Translations under genes and position numbers: made by a program
In this document: in pieces, positions 34,782 to 44,511 of the stretch
Layout of the letters: each line of letters begins with the position of its first letter
How positions within the stretch are numbered: position 1 is the first letter of the stretch
NCBI RefSeq assembly: GCF_034366625.1
Contig: NZ_JAXMIH010000005.1
Coordinates: 62,001 to 126,000, forward strand
Length of the DNA: 64,000 bases
Source: Prosthecobacter sp.
Lineage (GTDB): Bacteria; Verrucomicrobiota; Verrucomicrobiia; Verrucomicrobiales; Verrucomicrobiaceae
Reading direction: 5' to 3'
The notes under the pieces: model-generated
Told to the model about the DNA's origin: nothing
What the model saw: only the letters and a program-made list of their open reading frames with translations
Database searches by the model: none

Positions 34782-37369
34782 CGCGTGGGCGTCGGTTCGG
34801 CGGCAGGCTCGGATTCGCTGCTGCTGATGGTGGAATGGGCGAAGTAACCGGCGGTGAGCGCATCGTTGAGGGCCGGCATGGCTTCGATGAGCTGAGTGAG
34901 CAGTTTCGCGACCTGCGTTTGCGCCCAGGTGCCCGGTTCAACGCGTGCCAGCTCGGTGGGGTCACAGAGTTGCAGATTGGTGCTGTTTTCCAGGAGCACC
35001 CGCATCGCTGGCGTAAGTATTGCGGAGTTTTGCTCGCGCGGCAGCAGCTCGAAATGCTGCTCGATGCGCTCAAACTGGAAGCGCAGGCCGCGTGGATTGA
35101 GTTCGTCGAGCATGAGCAGGTCATACACGGCGGCGAGCTGCGGCAGCAGGCTGTAGCGGTTGCGGTAGGTGATCGTGCTGTCGCCGACTTCAAGGATGGC
35201 TTCGAGCAGGCTCGGATTTTCCGCATCTGCAGAGCACAGTCCGGCACGCAGCAGCTCACAGATGTAGGTGGTGCGCTCGATGCGGTGCCCGGTGTCGAGG
35301 AACATCCAGCCCTGGGCACGCGTCATGTTCTCCTTGGCCAGTCCATGGAAGGAGGCGAGTTCGAGGATGACGCGCGTGAGCACGTTCAGCGTGTCGGACA
35401 TCGGCGAGATGCTCGGCGGGTGATCGAAGGCGTCCAAAGCATCGCTGAGCTGGCTGATGACGCGCCAGGTATCAACGGAGATACGGTCACGCAGCAGGAT
35501 GCCGATGCGCTGGATGTGGGTGACGCTGGAGCGGATGGAGGAAGGATGCTCAGGATCGAACACCGCCTGCAGCAGCCGGGCTTCAAGCTGTTCCTGCTGG
35601 GCGGCCAGCACGGCGGTGTCAGCCACATCATCCAGCACACGCAGACTGCGCAGGGCCTCCAGCAGAGGCAGCAGCAGCGGTGTTTCACTCATGCCGCTTT
35701 CAGGGGAACAACGGATCAGCGTGGAGCGCAGCAGGCGGGCGCTGGATTCCGCCCGTTCCGCATAACGCCCGAGCCAGTACAGATGATTCGCGACGCGACT
35801 GCCGAGATTGTGACCGATGCGGCGGAGTTCCACCGGTGTGCGTGTGGTGGTGAGCAGGGTGACGTTTTCCACCGGACCATCACTGAGCACCCAGGTGTCC
35901 TTGCTGCTGCCGCCCTTCTGCATCGAGACCAGCGGCGAATCCATGGTCGCGGCGACGCGCGTCAACGCACCCGGCATGACCATGTAGCCGTCTGCCGTCG
36001 CGACGAGATAAACACGGACGCTGATCGGCTTGTGAACGAGGTGCCCATCCTCCCATGTCGGCGCGGTGGAGAAGGTCATCTTCTCCTGCGCAGCCCAGCG
36101 ATCCGGCGCAAAACGCATGCGCTCAATGAAAGCGGTGCGTTCGGCGGTCGAAAGGCCCTCGCCAAAGTGAACTTCGCGTCCGCGCGCACGGAAGGCGCTT
36201 TTGATGACCAGATGGTCGAGATTTTTCTCCATTTCGCCGCGGGGACGCTCCTGGCCGCACCACCACGTTGCCACGGAGGGCATGAGCAGGTTTTCGCCGA
36301 GCAGTTTGCGGCACAAACCGGGCAGAAAGGCCATCATCGCCGGTGCTTCGGCCAGACCGGAGCCAAGGGCGTTCGCGAGTGAGACGTTGCCCGCACGCAC
36401 GGCCCGCACGAGGCCGGGAACGCCGAGCATGGAGTCATTGCGCAGCTCCAGCGGATCACAAAAATCGTCATCCACACGACGCAGGATCACATCCACCGGC
36501 TCCAGGCCGCTGAGTGTCTTCAAATAGACGCGGTCATCGCGTACGGTGAGATCTTCACCTTCAACAAGCGTGTAACCGAGATAGCGGGCGAGGTAGGCCT
36601 GCTCGAAGTACGTTTCGTTGTAAGGTCCAGGCGTCAGCAGCACGACGCGTGGTTCACCGGCAGGCCGTGGAGCCAGTGCGGCGAGGGATTGCTGCATCTG
36701 ACGGAAAAATCCGGCCAGGCGGCGCACCCGTGCATCGCGAAACACATCCGGCAGCAGGCGCGAGGTGATCAAGCGGTTCTCCAGCGCGTAACCGGCACCC
36801 GTGGGTATCTGCGTGCGGTCGGAAATGACCCACCAACGGCCGTCCGGTGCTCGGGCAATGTCGGCACCATAGACCTGCAGCGGCTTCGCATTCGGCACTT
36901 TGATGCCGTGGCAGGGCCGCAGATAGCCCGGTTGTGCGAGCACCATCGCCGCCGGCATGTCGCCCCGGCGGATCAACTGCTGCGACCCGTAGCTGTCGGT
37001 AAGAATCGTATTGAGCAACGTGGCACGTTGAATCATCGCCTTTTCGATGCCCTCCCATTCGCGCGACGAAATGACAAACGGCACCGGGTCCATTGTCCAT
37101 GGCGTGTCCATGCCCTTGTCATCATACACGTTGAAGGTCACCCCACGTTCCGCCAGCAGACGGCGGGCGGTGTCGGACAGACGCTTCACCCCGGCGGCAT
37201 CACGACGTTGCAGGTCCGTGATGACTTGGTCGTAATGCGCCCTCACCCTGCCCGCATCGTCGCGCAGCTCGTCGTAATGCCTTGCGGCGTCAGGAGCGTC
37301 CACACGCGGAGCCACAACCCGTGGTGTTGCGGGAGAAGCGGTGGTGGAGCTTTGAGATTGGAAGATCAA
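34778..37369 (-). CDS. Fused circularly permuted ATP-grasp and alpha-E protein
   Basis: An 863-residue fusion. Residues about 90-500 repeat the ATP-grasp blocks (VPFVISSREWEGIEKAM, LTPGPYNETYFEQAYLAR, LRRVDDDFCDPLELR and MQKGGSSKDTW); from about 535 an alpha-E domain begins with SRVANHLYWLGRYAERAESSARLL and contains GWMFLDTGHRIERTTYI. It thus joins in one chain what the genes at 32389 and 31294 encode separately. The most upstream start is a TTG at 37369, with no in-frame ATG near the N-terminus. The C-terminus is Glu/Pro-rich and probably disordered. Confidence 0.9.
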   Translation of the reverse strand: MIFQSQSSTTASPATPRVVAPRVDAPDAARHYDELRDDAGRVRAHYDQVITDLQRRDAAGVKRLSDTARRLLAERGVTFNVYDDKGMDTPWTMDPVPFVISSREWEGIEKAMIQRATLLNTILTDSYGSQQLIRRGDMPAAMVLAQPGYLRPCHGIKVPNAKPLQVYGADIARAPDGRWWVISDRTQIPTGAGYALENRLITSRLLPDVFRDARVRRLAGFFRQMQQSLAALAPRPAGEPRVVLLTPGPYNETYFEQAYLARYLGYTLVEGEDLTVRDDRVYLKTLSGLEPVDVILRRVDDDFCDPLELRNDSMLGVPGLVRAVRAGNVSLANALGSGLAEAPAMMAFLPGLCRKLLGENLLMPSVATWWCGQERPRGEMEKNLDHLVIKSAFRARGREVHFGEGLSTAERTAFIERMRFAPDRWAAQEKMTFSTAPTWEDGHLVHKPISVRVYLVATADGYMVMPGALTRVAATMDSPLVSMQKGGSSKDTWVLSDGPVENVTLLTTTRTPVELRRIGHNLGSRVANHLYWLGRYAERAESSARLLRSTLIRCSPESGMSETPLLLPLLEALRSLRVLDDVADTAVLAAQQEQLEARLLQAVFDPEHPSSIRSSVTHIQRIGILLRDRISVDTWRVISQLSDALDAFDHPPSISPMSDTLNVLTRVILELASFHGLAKENMTRAQGWMFLDTGHRIERTTYICELLRAGLCSADAENPSLLEAILEVGDSTITYRNRYSLLPQLAAVYDLLMLDELNPRGLRFQFERIEQHFELLPREQNSAILTPAMRVLLENSTNLQLCDPTELARVEPGTWAQTQVAKLLTQLIEAMPALNDALTAGYFAHSTISSSESEPAAEPTPTR

Positions 37370-37449
37370 TGCGTGAACAGGTGTGACAACGGAGACACTG
37401 CTGCCGATAGTAGGAAACGTTCACGCCCGCGCATCCCGTTTCTTCTTTT

Positions 37450-40400
37450 TTACCCATGCCGTAAATCCAGCGTGAACGGGAACTCGGGATTCGGCACCGC
37501 CGGGGCGACTATCATCTTCCCAGGGGTGTGACCGTGGCGGAAGAAGCGGGCGAGGCGGCGGCTTTCGGCTTCATAGCCGTTCACGGGGAAAGTGTCGTAG
37601 CTGCGGCCGCCGGGATGCACGACATGGTAGGTGCAGCCACCGAGGGAGCGCTCATTCCAGAGATCGACGAGATCGAGCGTGAGCGGCGCATGCACGCCGA
37701 TGGTGGGCTGCAAACAGCTTCCGGGCTGCCACGCACGATAGCGCACGCCGGCGATGAACTCGCCGTTCGTGCCGGTGGGATGCAGCGGCACGGTGCGGCC
37801 GTTGCAGGTGATGGCGTAACGGCCCTCCGTGAGGCCCATGGCCTTGATTTGAATGCGTTCGAGCGAGGAATCAACGAAACGCACCGCACCACCGGCGCCG
37901 CCTTCTTCACCGAGCACATGCCAGGGCTCCAATGCCTGACGAATTTCGACGTTCACATTGCGCGAGGAGAAGTCGCCGCTGAGCGGGAAGCGGAACTCGT
38001 GATGCGGGGCGAACCACTCGGGCTTGAGTTCGTAACCGGCGCGACGCGTTTCATCGCACACGTCCTCGAAATCGCTCCAGGTGAAGTGCGGCAGCATCCA
38101 GCGGTCGTGGATGTCGGTGCCCCAGCGGATGAGCGGTTTTTCATACGGTTCTTTCCAAAAACGGGCGATGAGCGTGCGCAGCATCAGTGCTTGAGCCAAA
38201 CTCATGCGCGCATGCGGCGGCATTTCAAAGGCGCGCATTTCCAGCAGACCCAGGCGGCCGGTGGAACTGTCGGGCGAGAACAGTTTGTCGATGCAGAACT
38301 CGGCGCGGTGCGTGCTGCCGGTCGAGTCGATGAGCAGGTTGCGGTACAAGCGATCCACCAGCCAGGGCGAGATGTTGTTGCCAGCGTCACGTGCGGCTTT
38401 GAAGGCGACTTCGAGTTCGTAGAGCGAATCGTTGCGCGCTTCGTCGATGCGCGGGCTTTGGCTCGTGGGGCCGACAAACAGGCCACTGAACATGAACGAG
38501 AGCGACGGATGATTCTGCCAGTAGCTCACAAGGCTGCGTAGCAAATCGGGACGGCGCAGGAACGGGCTGTCCTTCGGCGCTTCCGCACCCATGACGATGT
38601 GGTTGCCGCCACCGGTGCCGGTGTGACGACCATCGACCATGAATTTCTCCGTGCCGAGGCGGGTGAGACGCGCTTCGTCGTAGAGCGTCTCGGTGATGTT
38701 CACCATCTCGTCCCAGCTTTTTGACGGCTGCACGTTCACCTCGATCACGCCGGGGTCGGGCGTGACCTTGAGCGCATGCATGCGCGGATCAAACGGCGGC
38801 GCATACCCTTCGATGACAATCGGCTGGTCGAGCGCGAGCGCGACATCCTCGATGGCTCCGAGGCAGCTCAGATATTCCTCCAGCGTCTTCGTCGGCGGCA
38901 TGAAGACGAACAGCTTGCCATTGCGCGGCTCCACGCAGAGCGCGGTGCGGATGACCTTGTCGGCAGACTGGCCGAAGACGGGCGGCTGTGCCGCAGGATC
39001 GATCAAATCTTGCGGTTCATTCTCCGGCAGGTCATCCGGGCCGAGACGACCTCGTTGCTGCGCGAGTTTTTTCCAAAACGAGGGCGGCACGCCGCCAATG
39101 CCGCGCACAAAGTGCTGCCGTGAAGGCAGCGGATCGCGGTCTTCCATCGGATCTTGTTCGTGCAGATACGGATAGCTGGTCTCCTTCACCCACGGCTGCG
39201 AATCGAGCGGCAGACGCAGGCCGATGGGCGAATCGCCCGGCACGAGATAGCAGCGCTCGCCACGCAGGAACCACGGCCCGGTGCTCCAGGAGGTGCCACC
39301 ATCGTCAAAGTCGCTTTTCAGCGGCAGCACATGGCCGACGATCTTGTCGAGGCCCTGCTCAAACACCTGGGCCAGCCGCTGGCGCTCCTCCTTGTCTTTG
39401 AGGTTGGATTTGAGCGGATCAACGTTCACCGGCAGCTTCCGCTCACGCCACAGGTAGTAATACACATCTTCATAGGTGGGCATCACCCACTTGCCGCCGC
39501 AGCCGAGACGCTCGGCCAATGCGTGAACGAAACGCGCGGAGCTGTTTTCATTCGCGCCGTAGTCCGCCTGCATGTCGGCAAACAGATGCGGATGCGCCCA
39601 CAGGGGCTGGCCGTCTTTGCGCCAGTAGCAGCCGTAGGACCAGCGTGGCAGCGACTCACCCGGATACCATTTGCCCTGGCCGTAATGCAGGAACGCACCG
39701 GGAGCGAAGCGGTTCTTGAGCCGCTTGATCAGTTCATCGGACAGGCGTGCCTTCATCGGCCCCACCGCCGTCGTGTTCCATTCAGGACCGTCCATGTCGT
39801 CGATGGAAACAAAGGTCGGCTCACCGCCCATCGTGAGGCGCACATCGCCCGCTTCGAGTTCTTTGTCCAAGGCATGACCGAGCGCTTCAATCTCGGCCCA
39901 CTGCTCCTCGGTGTAGGGCTTCGTGACGCGGGGCGTCTCGAAGATGCGCTCGATCTTCATGTCGAACTCAAACTTGGTTTCGCACGGCTCCACCATGCCG
40001 CTGATCGGTGCCGCACTCTGTGGGTCAGGCGTGGCGGCGAGAGGAATGTGGCCTTCACCGGCAAACAGGCCGGAAGTCGGATCAAGGCCGATCCAGCCCG
40101 CACCGGGCAGATACACCTCGCACCAGGCATGCAAATCCGTGAAATCGACCTCGGAACCGCTCGGGCCGTCGAGAGACTTCACGTCCGCTTTGAGCTGGAT
40201 CAGGTAGCCACTGACAAAACGGGACGCGATGCCGAGGCGGCGCATGAGCTGCACCATCAGCCACGCGGAGTCACGGCAGGAGCCGCTGCGCAAGGTGAGC
40301 GTCTCCTCCGGCGTCTGCACGCCCGGCTCCATGCGAATGCTGTATATGATGTCCTTCCACAGCCGCTGATTGATGGCCACCAGCACGTCGTTCGTGCGCG

Positions 40401-40836
40401 GCGGCCAGGGCTTCATGGCGAGCAGCTCCTTTTCGACTTCGGTGTAGTATTCCGTGAGTTTCGGCGTCAGGTCGAGCCGCTTCAAAAACGGGGCCAGCTC
40501 CTGGTCCAGCGCCGCATCGTAATCGAACGGAAAATGCTCCGCTTCGGGTTCAAGGAAGTAGTCGAAGGGGTTGAACACCGCCATTTCGGCCACCAGATCG
40601 ACCTCGACCGTGAATTCCGTCGTTTTCTGCTCGAACACGAGCCGCGCGAGGTAGTTCGACTGCGGGTCCTGCTGCCAGTTCAGGAAATGCTTCTCCGGCG
40701 TGACCTTCAGCGAGTAGCTCAGGATGCGCGTGCGCGAATACGGCGCTGGCCGCAGCCGCACCACCTGTGGACCGAGGGCGATGGGGCGTTCATAGCGGTA
40801 GCTGGTGCGGTGGTGGAGGGCGACGTGGATGGACAT
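37450..40836 (-). CDS. Large transglutaminase plus DUF2126 protein
   Basis: A 1128-residue protein. The N-terminal third is a transglutaminase-like domain (starting MSIHVALHHRTSYRYERP) with Cys187 in SGSCRDSAW, His236 in DLHAWCEVY and Asp252 in LDPTSG. The remainder is DUF2126, with blocks LTMGGEPTFVSIDDMDGPEWNT, KWYPGESLPRWSYGCYWR, VEVNVQPSKSWDEM, DGRHTGTGGGNHIV and CIDKLFSPDSSTGRLGLLEMRAFEMPPH. The DUF2126 region resembles an amidoligase/glutamine-synthetase-like catalytic module (inference). It is the first gene of the block, 80 nt upstream of the fused ligase, and is divergent from pyruvate carboxylase across 143 bp. Confidence 0.92.
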   Translation of the reverse strand: MSIHVALHHRTSYRYERPIALGPQVVRLRPAPYSRTRILSYSLKVTPEKHFLNWQQDPQSNYLARLVFEQKTTEFTVEVDLVAEMAVFNPFDYFLEPEAEHFPFDYDAALDQELAPFLKRLDLTPKLTEYYTEVEKELLAMKPWPPRTNDVLVAINQRLWKDIIYSIRMEPGVQTPEETLTLRSGSCRDSAWLMVQLMRRLGIASRFVSGYLIQLKADVKSLDGPSGSEVDFTDLHAWCEVYLPGAGWIGLDPTSGLFAGEGHIPLAATPDPQSAAPISGMVEPCETKFEFDMKIERIFETPRVTKPYTEEQWAEIEALGHALDKELEAGDVRLTMGGEPTFVSIDDMDGPEWNTTAVGPMKARLSDELIKRLKNRFAPGAFLHYGQGKWYPGESLPRWSYGCYWRKDGQPLWAHPHLFADMQADYGANENSSARFVHALAERLGCGGKWVMPTYEDVYYYLWRERKLPVNVDPLKSNLKDKEERQRLAQVFEQGLDKIVGHVLPLKSDFDDGGTSWSTGPWFLRGERCYLVPGDSPIGLRLPLDSQPWVKETSYPYLHEQDPMEDRDPLPSRQHFVRGIGGVPPSFWKKLAQQRGRLGPDDLPENEPQDLIDPAAQPPVFGQSADKVIRTALCVEPRNGKLFVFMPPTKTLEEYLSCLGAIEDVALALDQPIVIEGYAPPFDPRMHALKVTPDPGVIEVNVQPSKSWDEMVNITETLYDEARLTRLGTEKFMVDGRHTGTGGGNHIVMGAEAPKDSPFLRRPDLLRSLVSYWQNHPSLSFMFSGLFVGPTSQSPRIDEARNDSLYELEVAFKAARDAGNNISPWLVDRLYRNLLIDSTGSTHRAEFCIDKLFSPDSSTGRLGLLEMRAFEMPPHARMSLAQALMLRTLIARFWKEPYEKPLIRWGTDIHDRWMLPHFTWSDFEDVCDETRRAGYELKPEWFAPHHEFRFPLSGDFSSRNVNVEIRQALEPWHVLGEEGGAGGAVRFVDSSLERIQIKAMGLTEGRYAITCNGRTVPLHPTGTNGEFIAGVRYRAWQPGSCLQPTIGVHAPLTLDLVDLWNERSLGGCTYHVVHPGGRSYDTFPVNGYEAESRRLARFFRHGHTPGKMIVAPAVPNPEFPFTLDLRHG

Positions 40837-40979
40837 GAGGGCTGGGGATGCAGGAGTGGCCGCCTGACGTTGTTGAGCAGGTACGCTGCCAATCTTGTTT
40901 TAGGCATGGGAAAACTGCTCTCCTATCTTGCCTCCCCTCGATTTCGCGAGACTATGCGCCCGCATTTCCCAACCCTCCC

Positions 40980-43900
40980 ATGTCCAAGAAACCCGCTGTC
41001 CCCTCCACGATCCGCCCCATCCAGAAATTGATGGTCGCGAACCGCTCCGAAATCGCCATCCGCGTCATGCGCGCGGCCACGGAGCTCGGTCTGAAAACGG
41101 TGGGCATCTACGCCCAGGAAGACCGCTTCTGCCCGCATCGCTTCAAGGCGGACGAGGCTTATGAATTGAACAAGGCCAAGGGGCCACTTGGCGCTTACCT
41201 CGACATCGAGGGCATCGTCACGCTGGCAAAGGAGAAGGGTGTGGATGCGATTCACCCGGGCTACGGCTTCTTGAGCGAGAATCCGGCTTTCGCGCAGGCC
41301 TGTGCGGACGCGGGGATCATCTTCATCGGCCCCGAGGCGAAGATCCTCGACATGATGGGCGACAAAACCGCCGCACGTAGCATCGCGCGCAAGCTGCGGG
41401 TGCCGATTCTCGAAGGCACCGACGAGCCGGTGAGTGATCGCAAGGAAGCCCTCGCGGCGGCGAAGAAGATCGGCTTTCCGCTGATCATCAAGGCGGCCTT
41501 CGGCGGTGGTGGTCGTGGGATGCGTGTGGTGCGCGAGGCCAAAGATCTCGAAAAGCTGCTCGATGAGGCGCAGACGGAAGCGGAGCGCGCTTTCGGCAAT
41601 GGGGCGGTCTTCCTCGAAAAATTCGTCGGCAAGGCGAAGCACATCGAAGTGCAGATCCTCGCGGACAAGCACGGCAACGTGCTGCATTTGCATGAGCGCG
41701 ATTGCTCCGTGCAGCGCCGTCACCAGAAGGTGATCGAGCAGGCGCCGAGCTATGGCGTGAAGCAGAGCGTCATCGACGGTCTGTGCGATGCGGCGGTGAA
41801 GCTGGCGCGGGAAGTGAACTACACGCACGCCGGCACGGTCGAGTTTCTCGTCGATCACGAAACCGGCGAGTGGTACTTCATCGAGATGAATCCGCGCATC
41901 CAGGTGGAGCACACCGTGACGGAGGAGATCACCGGCATCGACATCGTGCGCAGCCAGATCCTCATCGCTCAGGGCTATCAGATTCATGAGGAGCCGCTGG
42001 CGTTGCCTGTGCAGGAGAAGATCGAGAAAAGTGGCTACGCCATCCAGTGCCGCATCACCACGGAAGACCCGGAGAACGGTTTCACGCCCGATTTCGGCAA
42101 GATCCTCAACTACCGCAGCCCCGGCGGCTTCGGCGTTCGGCTCGACGGGGCGATGGGCGCGACCAACTCGGTCATCACGCCTTATTATGACTCCATGCTG
42201 GTGAAGATGACCGTCTTTGCCCGCACCTATCAGCAGGCGCTCGACCGCATGGACCGCGGCCTGCGCGAGTTCCGCATCCGCGGCGTGAAGACGAACATCC
42301 CGTTCCTCATGAACGTGGTGCATCACGAGGAGTTCAAGACCGGTCAGGCCACCACGCGCTTCATCGACAACAATCCCGATCTGCTCAAGTTCATCGCGCG
42401 CAAAGACCGTGCGTCGAAGCTGTTGAACTACCTCGCCGACACCATCGTGAACGGCAATCCACACGCGAAGGGCCACAAGATCGCCAAGGCCTTCACCGCA
42501 CCGCCGATTCCGCAGTGGGATCACCGCGTCGCCCCCGCGAAGGGCACGAAGCAGCTCCTCACCGAGATGGGACCTGATAAGTTCTGCAAAGACTGGATCG
42601 CCAAGCAGAAGCGCCTGCTCATCACCGACACCACCATGCGTGATGCGCATCAGTCGCTGCTCGCCACACGCATGCGCACCTTTGACATGCTCGCCGTGGC
42701 CGGCTCCGTGGCACGCCGCACGCCGAATTTGTTCAGTCTCGAAATGTGGGGTGGCGCGACCTTTGACGTGACCATGCGCTTCTTGCGCGAAGATCCGTGG
42801 GAGCGTCTGCGCGCCATCCGCGAGAAAGTGCCCAATATTTTGCTGCAGATGCTCTTCCGCGGCTCGAACGCCGTCGGTTACACGAATTACCCGGACAACG
42901 TGGTGAAGGGCTTCATCAAACATGCCGCCGACAACGGCATGGACATCTTCCGCATCTTCGACAGCCTCAATTACCTCCCCAACCTCACCGCCGCGATGGA
43001 TGCGGTGCGTGAAGACACGACTTCGATTTGCGAAGGCACGCTCTGCTACACCGGCGACATCCTTGATCCGAAGCGCGACAAGTACGATCTCAAGTACTAC
43101 GTTCGCCTCGCCAAGGAACTCGAAAAGATGGGCGCGCACATGCTCTGCATCAAAGACATGGCCGGCCTCGTGCGTCCGTATGCCGCGAAGAAGCTCGTCA
43201 AGGCGCTCAAGGATGAAGTCGGCATCCCGATTCACTTCCACACGCATGACACCAGCGGCCTGAACGCCGCCAGCATCATCGAAGCCGCCAGTGCGGGTGT
43301 CGATGTGGCCGACGCCGCCATCGCATCCATGTCCGGCGGCACTTCGCAGCCGAACTTGAACTCCATCGTCGCCGCCATGCAAAACACGCCGCGCGACACC
43401 GGCCTCGACACCGAGGCACTGCAGGAGTTCACCGACTACTGGGCCGCCGTTCGCAGCTTCTACAAACCCTTCGACACCTCCGAGCCCTACGGCACCGCCG
43501 AAGTCTATCTCCACGAGATGCCCGGCGGCCAGTACACCAATCTCAAAGAACAGGCCACCGGCATGGGTATGGCCCATCGCTGGCCTGAGATCGCTCATGC
43601 GTATGCGGAGGTGAACCAGCTCTGCGGCGACATCGTCAAAGTCACGCCATCGAGCAAAGTCGTCGGCGATCTCGCCATCGAATGCGTCGCCCGCGGCGTG
43701 AAGCCCGCCGACATCATCAACCTGCAAGGCACCAAGTGGAGCAAGGACGTCACCAGCATGTTTGAAGGCTGGCTCGGCGAACCCTTCTACGGCATGGAGG
43801 CCGACAAGGCCGCCGACAGCCGCAAGAAGTGGAACAAGCTCGCGGATGCCATCGTTGGCAAAGGCGGCAAGCGCATCAAAGGCCGCCCCGGCACCCACGC

Positions 43901-44495
43901 CGCCAAGATCAAGCTCGACGACGTGCGGACCGAGCTGGAAACCAAGATGAAGAAGAAGCCCACTGAAGACGACGTGTGGAGCTACCTCATGTATCCCGAT
44001 GTGTTCCTGAAGTTCGCCGACTTCCGCAAAACCTACGGCGACGTCGCCGCCCTGCCCACGCCCGCGTATTACTACGGCTTGCAGCAGAAAGAGGAGATCA
44101 ACATCGAGCTGGAGGCCGGCAAGACCCTCTTCGTCCGCCTGCTTAACCTCACCGAGTCCGACCACAACGGCCAGCAGACCGCCATCTTCGAACTCAACGG
44201 CTACCCCCGCCACACCACCGTCACCAACAAAGCCCTCGCCGTAAACACCGTCACCAAAGCCAAAGCCGACCCCGCCGATTCCACCCAGGTCGGCGCCCCC
44301 ATGCCCGGCATGGTCGCCAGCATCGCCGTCAGCGTCGGTCAGAAGGTCAAGGAAGGCGACACCATCGCCACCCTCGAAGCCATGAAGATGTTCGCCGCCG
44401 TCGCCTCACCCGGTGCCGGCACCGTCAGCGAAATCTGCGTCAAGATCGGCGAGAGCGTCGAGAGCAAGGATTTGCTGGTGAGGCTGGTGAAGTGA
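40980..44495 (+). CDS. pyc: Pyruvate carboxylase
   Basis: Single-chain biotin enzyme of 1171 residues making oxaloacetate from pyruvate and bicarbonate. N-terminal biotin carboxylase (KLMVANRSEIAIRVMRA, FGGGGRGMRVV, EMNPRIQVEHTVTEE), central carboxyltransferase (DTTMRDAHQSLLATRMR, metal-binding HFHTHDTSG), PYC/OADA region, and C-terminal biotinyl domain with LEAMKMF, biotinylated Lys1136, 35 residues from the end. The start is the ATG at 40980 after the C-rich leader CCCAACCCTCCC; the longer frame from 40848 is leader. An anaplerotic role is expected. Divergent from the transglutaminase block. Confidence 0.97.
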   Translation: MSKKPAVPSTIRPIQKLMVANRSEIAIRVMRAATELGLKTVGIYAQEDRFCPHRFKADEAYELNKAKGPLGAYLDIEGIVTLAKEKGVDAIHPGYGFLSENPAFAQACADAGIIFIGPEAKILDMMGDKTAARSIARKLRVPILEGTDEPVSDRKEALAAAKKIGFPLIIKAAFGGGGRGMRVVREAKDLEKLLDEAQTEAERAFGNGAVFLEKFVGKAKHIEVQILADKHGNVLHLHERDCSVQRRHQKVIEQAPSYGVKQSVIDGLCDAAVKLAREVNYTHAGTVEFLVDHETGEWYFIEMNPRIQVEHTVTEEITGIDIVRSQILIAQGYQIHEEPLALPVQEKIEKSGYAIQCRITTEDPENGFTPDFGKILNYRSPGGFGVRLDGAMGATNSVITPYYDSMLVKMTVFARTYQQALDRMDRGLREFRIRGVKTNIPFLMNVVHHEEFKTGQATTRFIDNNPDLLKFIARKDRASKLLNYLADTIVNGNPHAKGHKIAKAFTAPPIPQWDHRVAPAKGTKQLLTEMGPDKFCKDWIAKQKRLLITDTTMRDAHQSLLATRMRTFDMLAVAGSVARRTPNLFSLEMWGGATFDVTMRFLREDPWERLRAIREKVPNILLQMLFRGSNAVGYTNYPDNVVKGFIKHAADNGMDIFRIFDSLNYLPNLTAAMDAVREDTTSICEGTLCYTGDILDPKRDKYDLKYYVRLAKELEKMGAHMLCIKDMAGLVRPYAAKKLVKALKDEVGIPIHFHTHDTSGLNAASIIEAASAGVDVADAAIASMSGGTSQPNLNSIVAAMQNTPRDTGLDTEALQEFTDYWAAVRSFYKPFDTSEPYGTAEVYLHEMPGGQYTNLKEQATGMGMAHRWPEIAHAYAEVNQLCGDIVKVTPSSKVVGDLAIECVARGVKPADIINLQGTKWSKDVTSMFEGWLGEPFYGMEADKAADSRKKWNKLADAIVGKGGKRIKGRPGTHAAKIKLDDVRTELETKMKKKPTEDDVWSYLMYPDVFLKFADFRKTYGDVAALPTPAYYYGLQQKEEINIELEAGKTLFVRLLNLTESDHNGQQTAIFELNGYPRHTTVTNKALAVNTVTKAKADPADSTQVGAPMPGMVASIAVSVGQKVKEGDTIATLEAMKMFAAVASPGAGTVSEICVKIGESVESKDLLVRLVK

Positions 44496-44511
44496 GGGCT
44501 TTGTTCTCTCT

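Noticed and set aside
40923..44213. A 1096-codon open frame on the minus strand opposite pyc
   Set aside because: Antisense to an intact pyruvate carboxylase; the long open frame follows from third-position GC bias.
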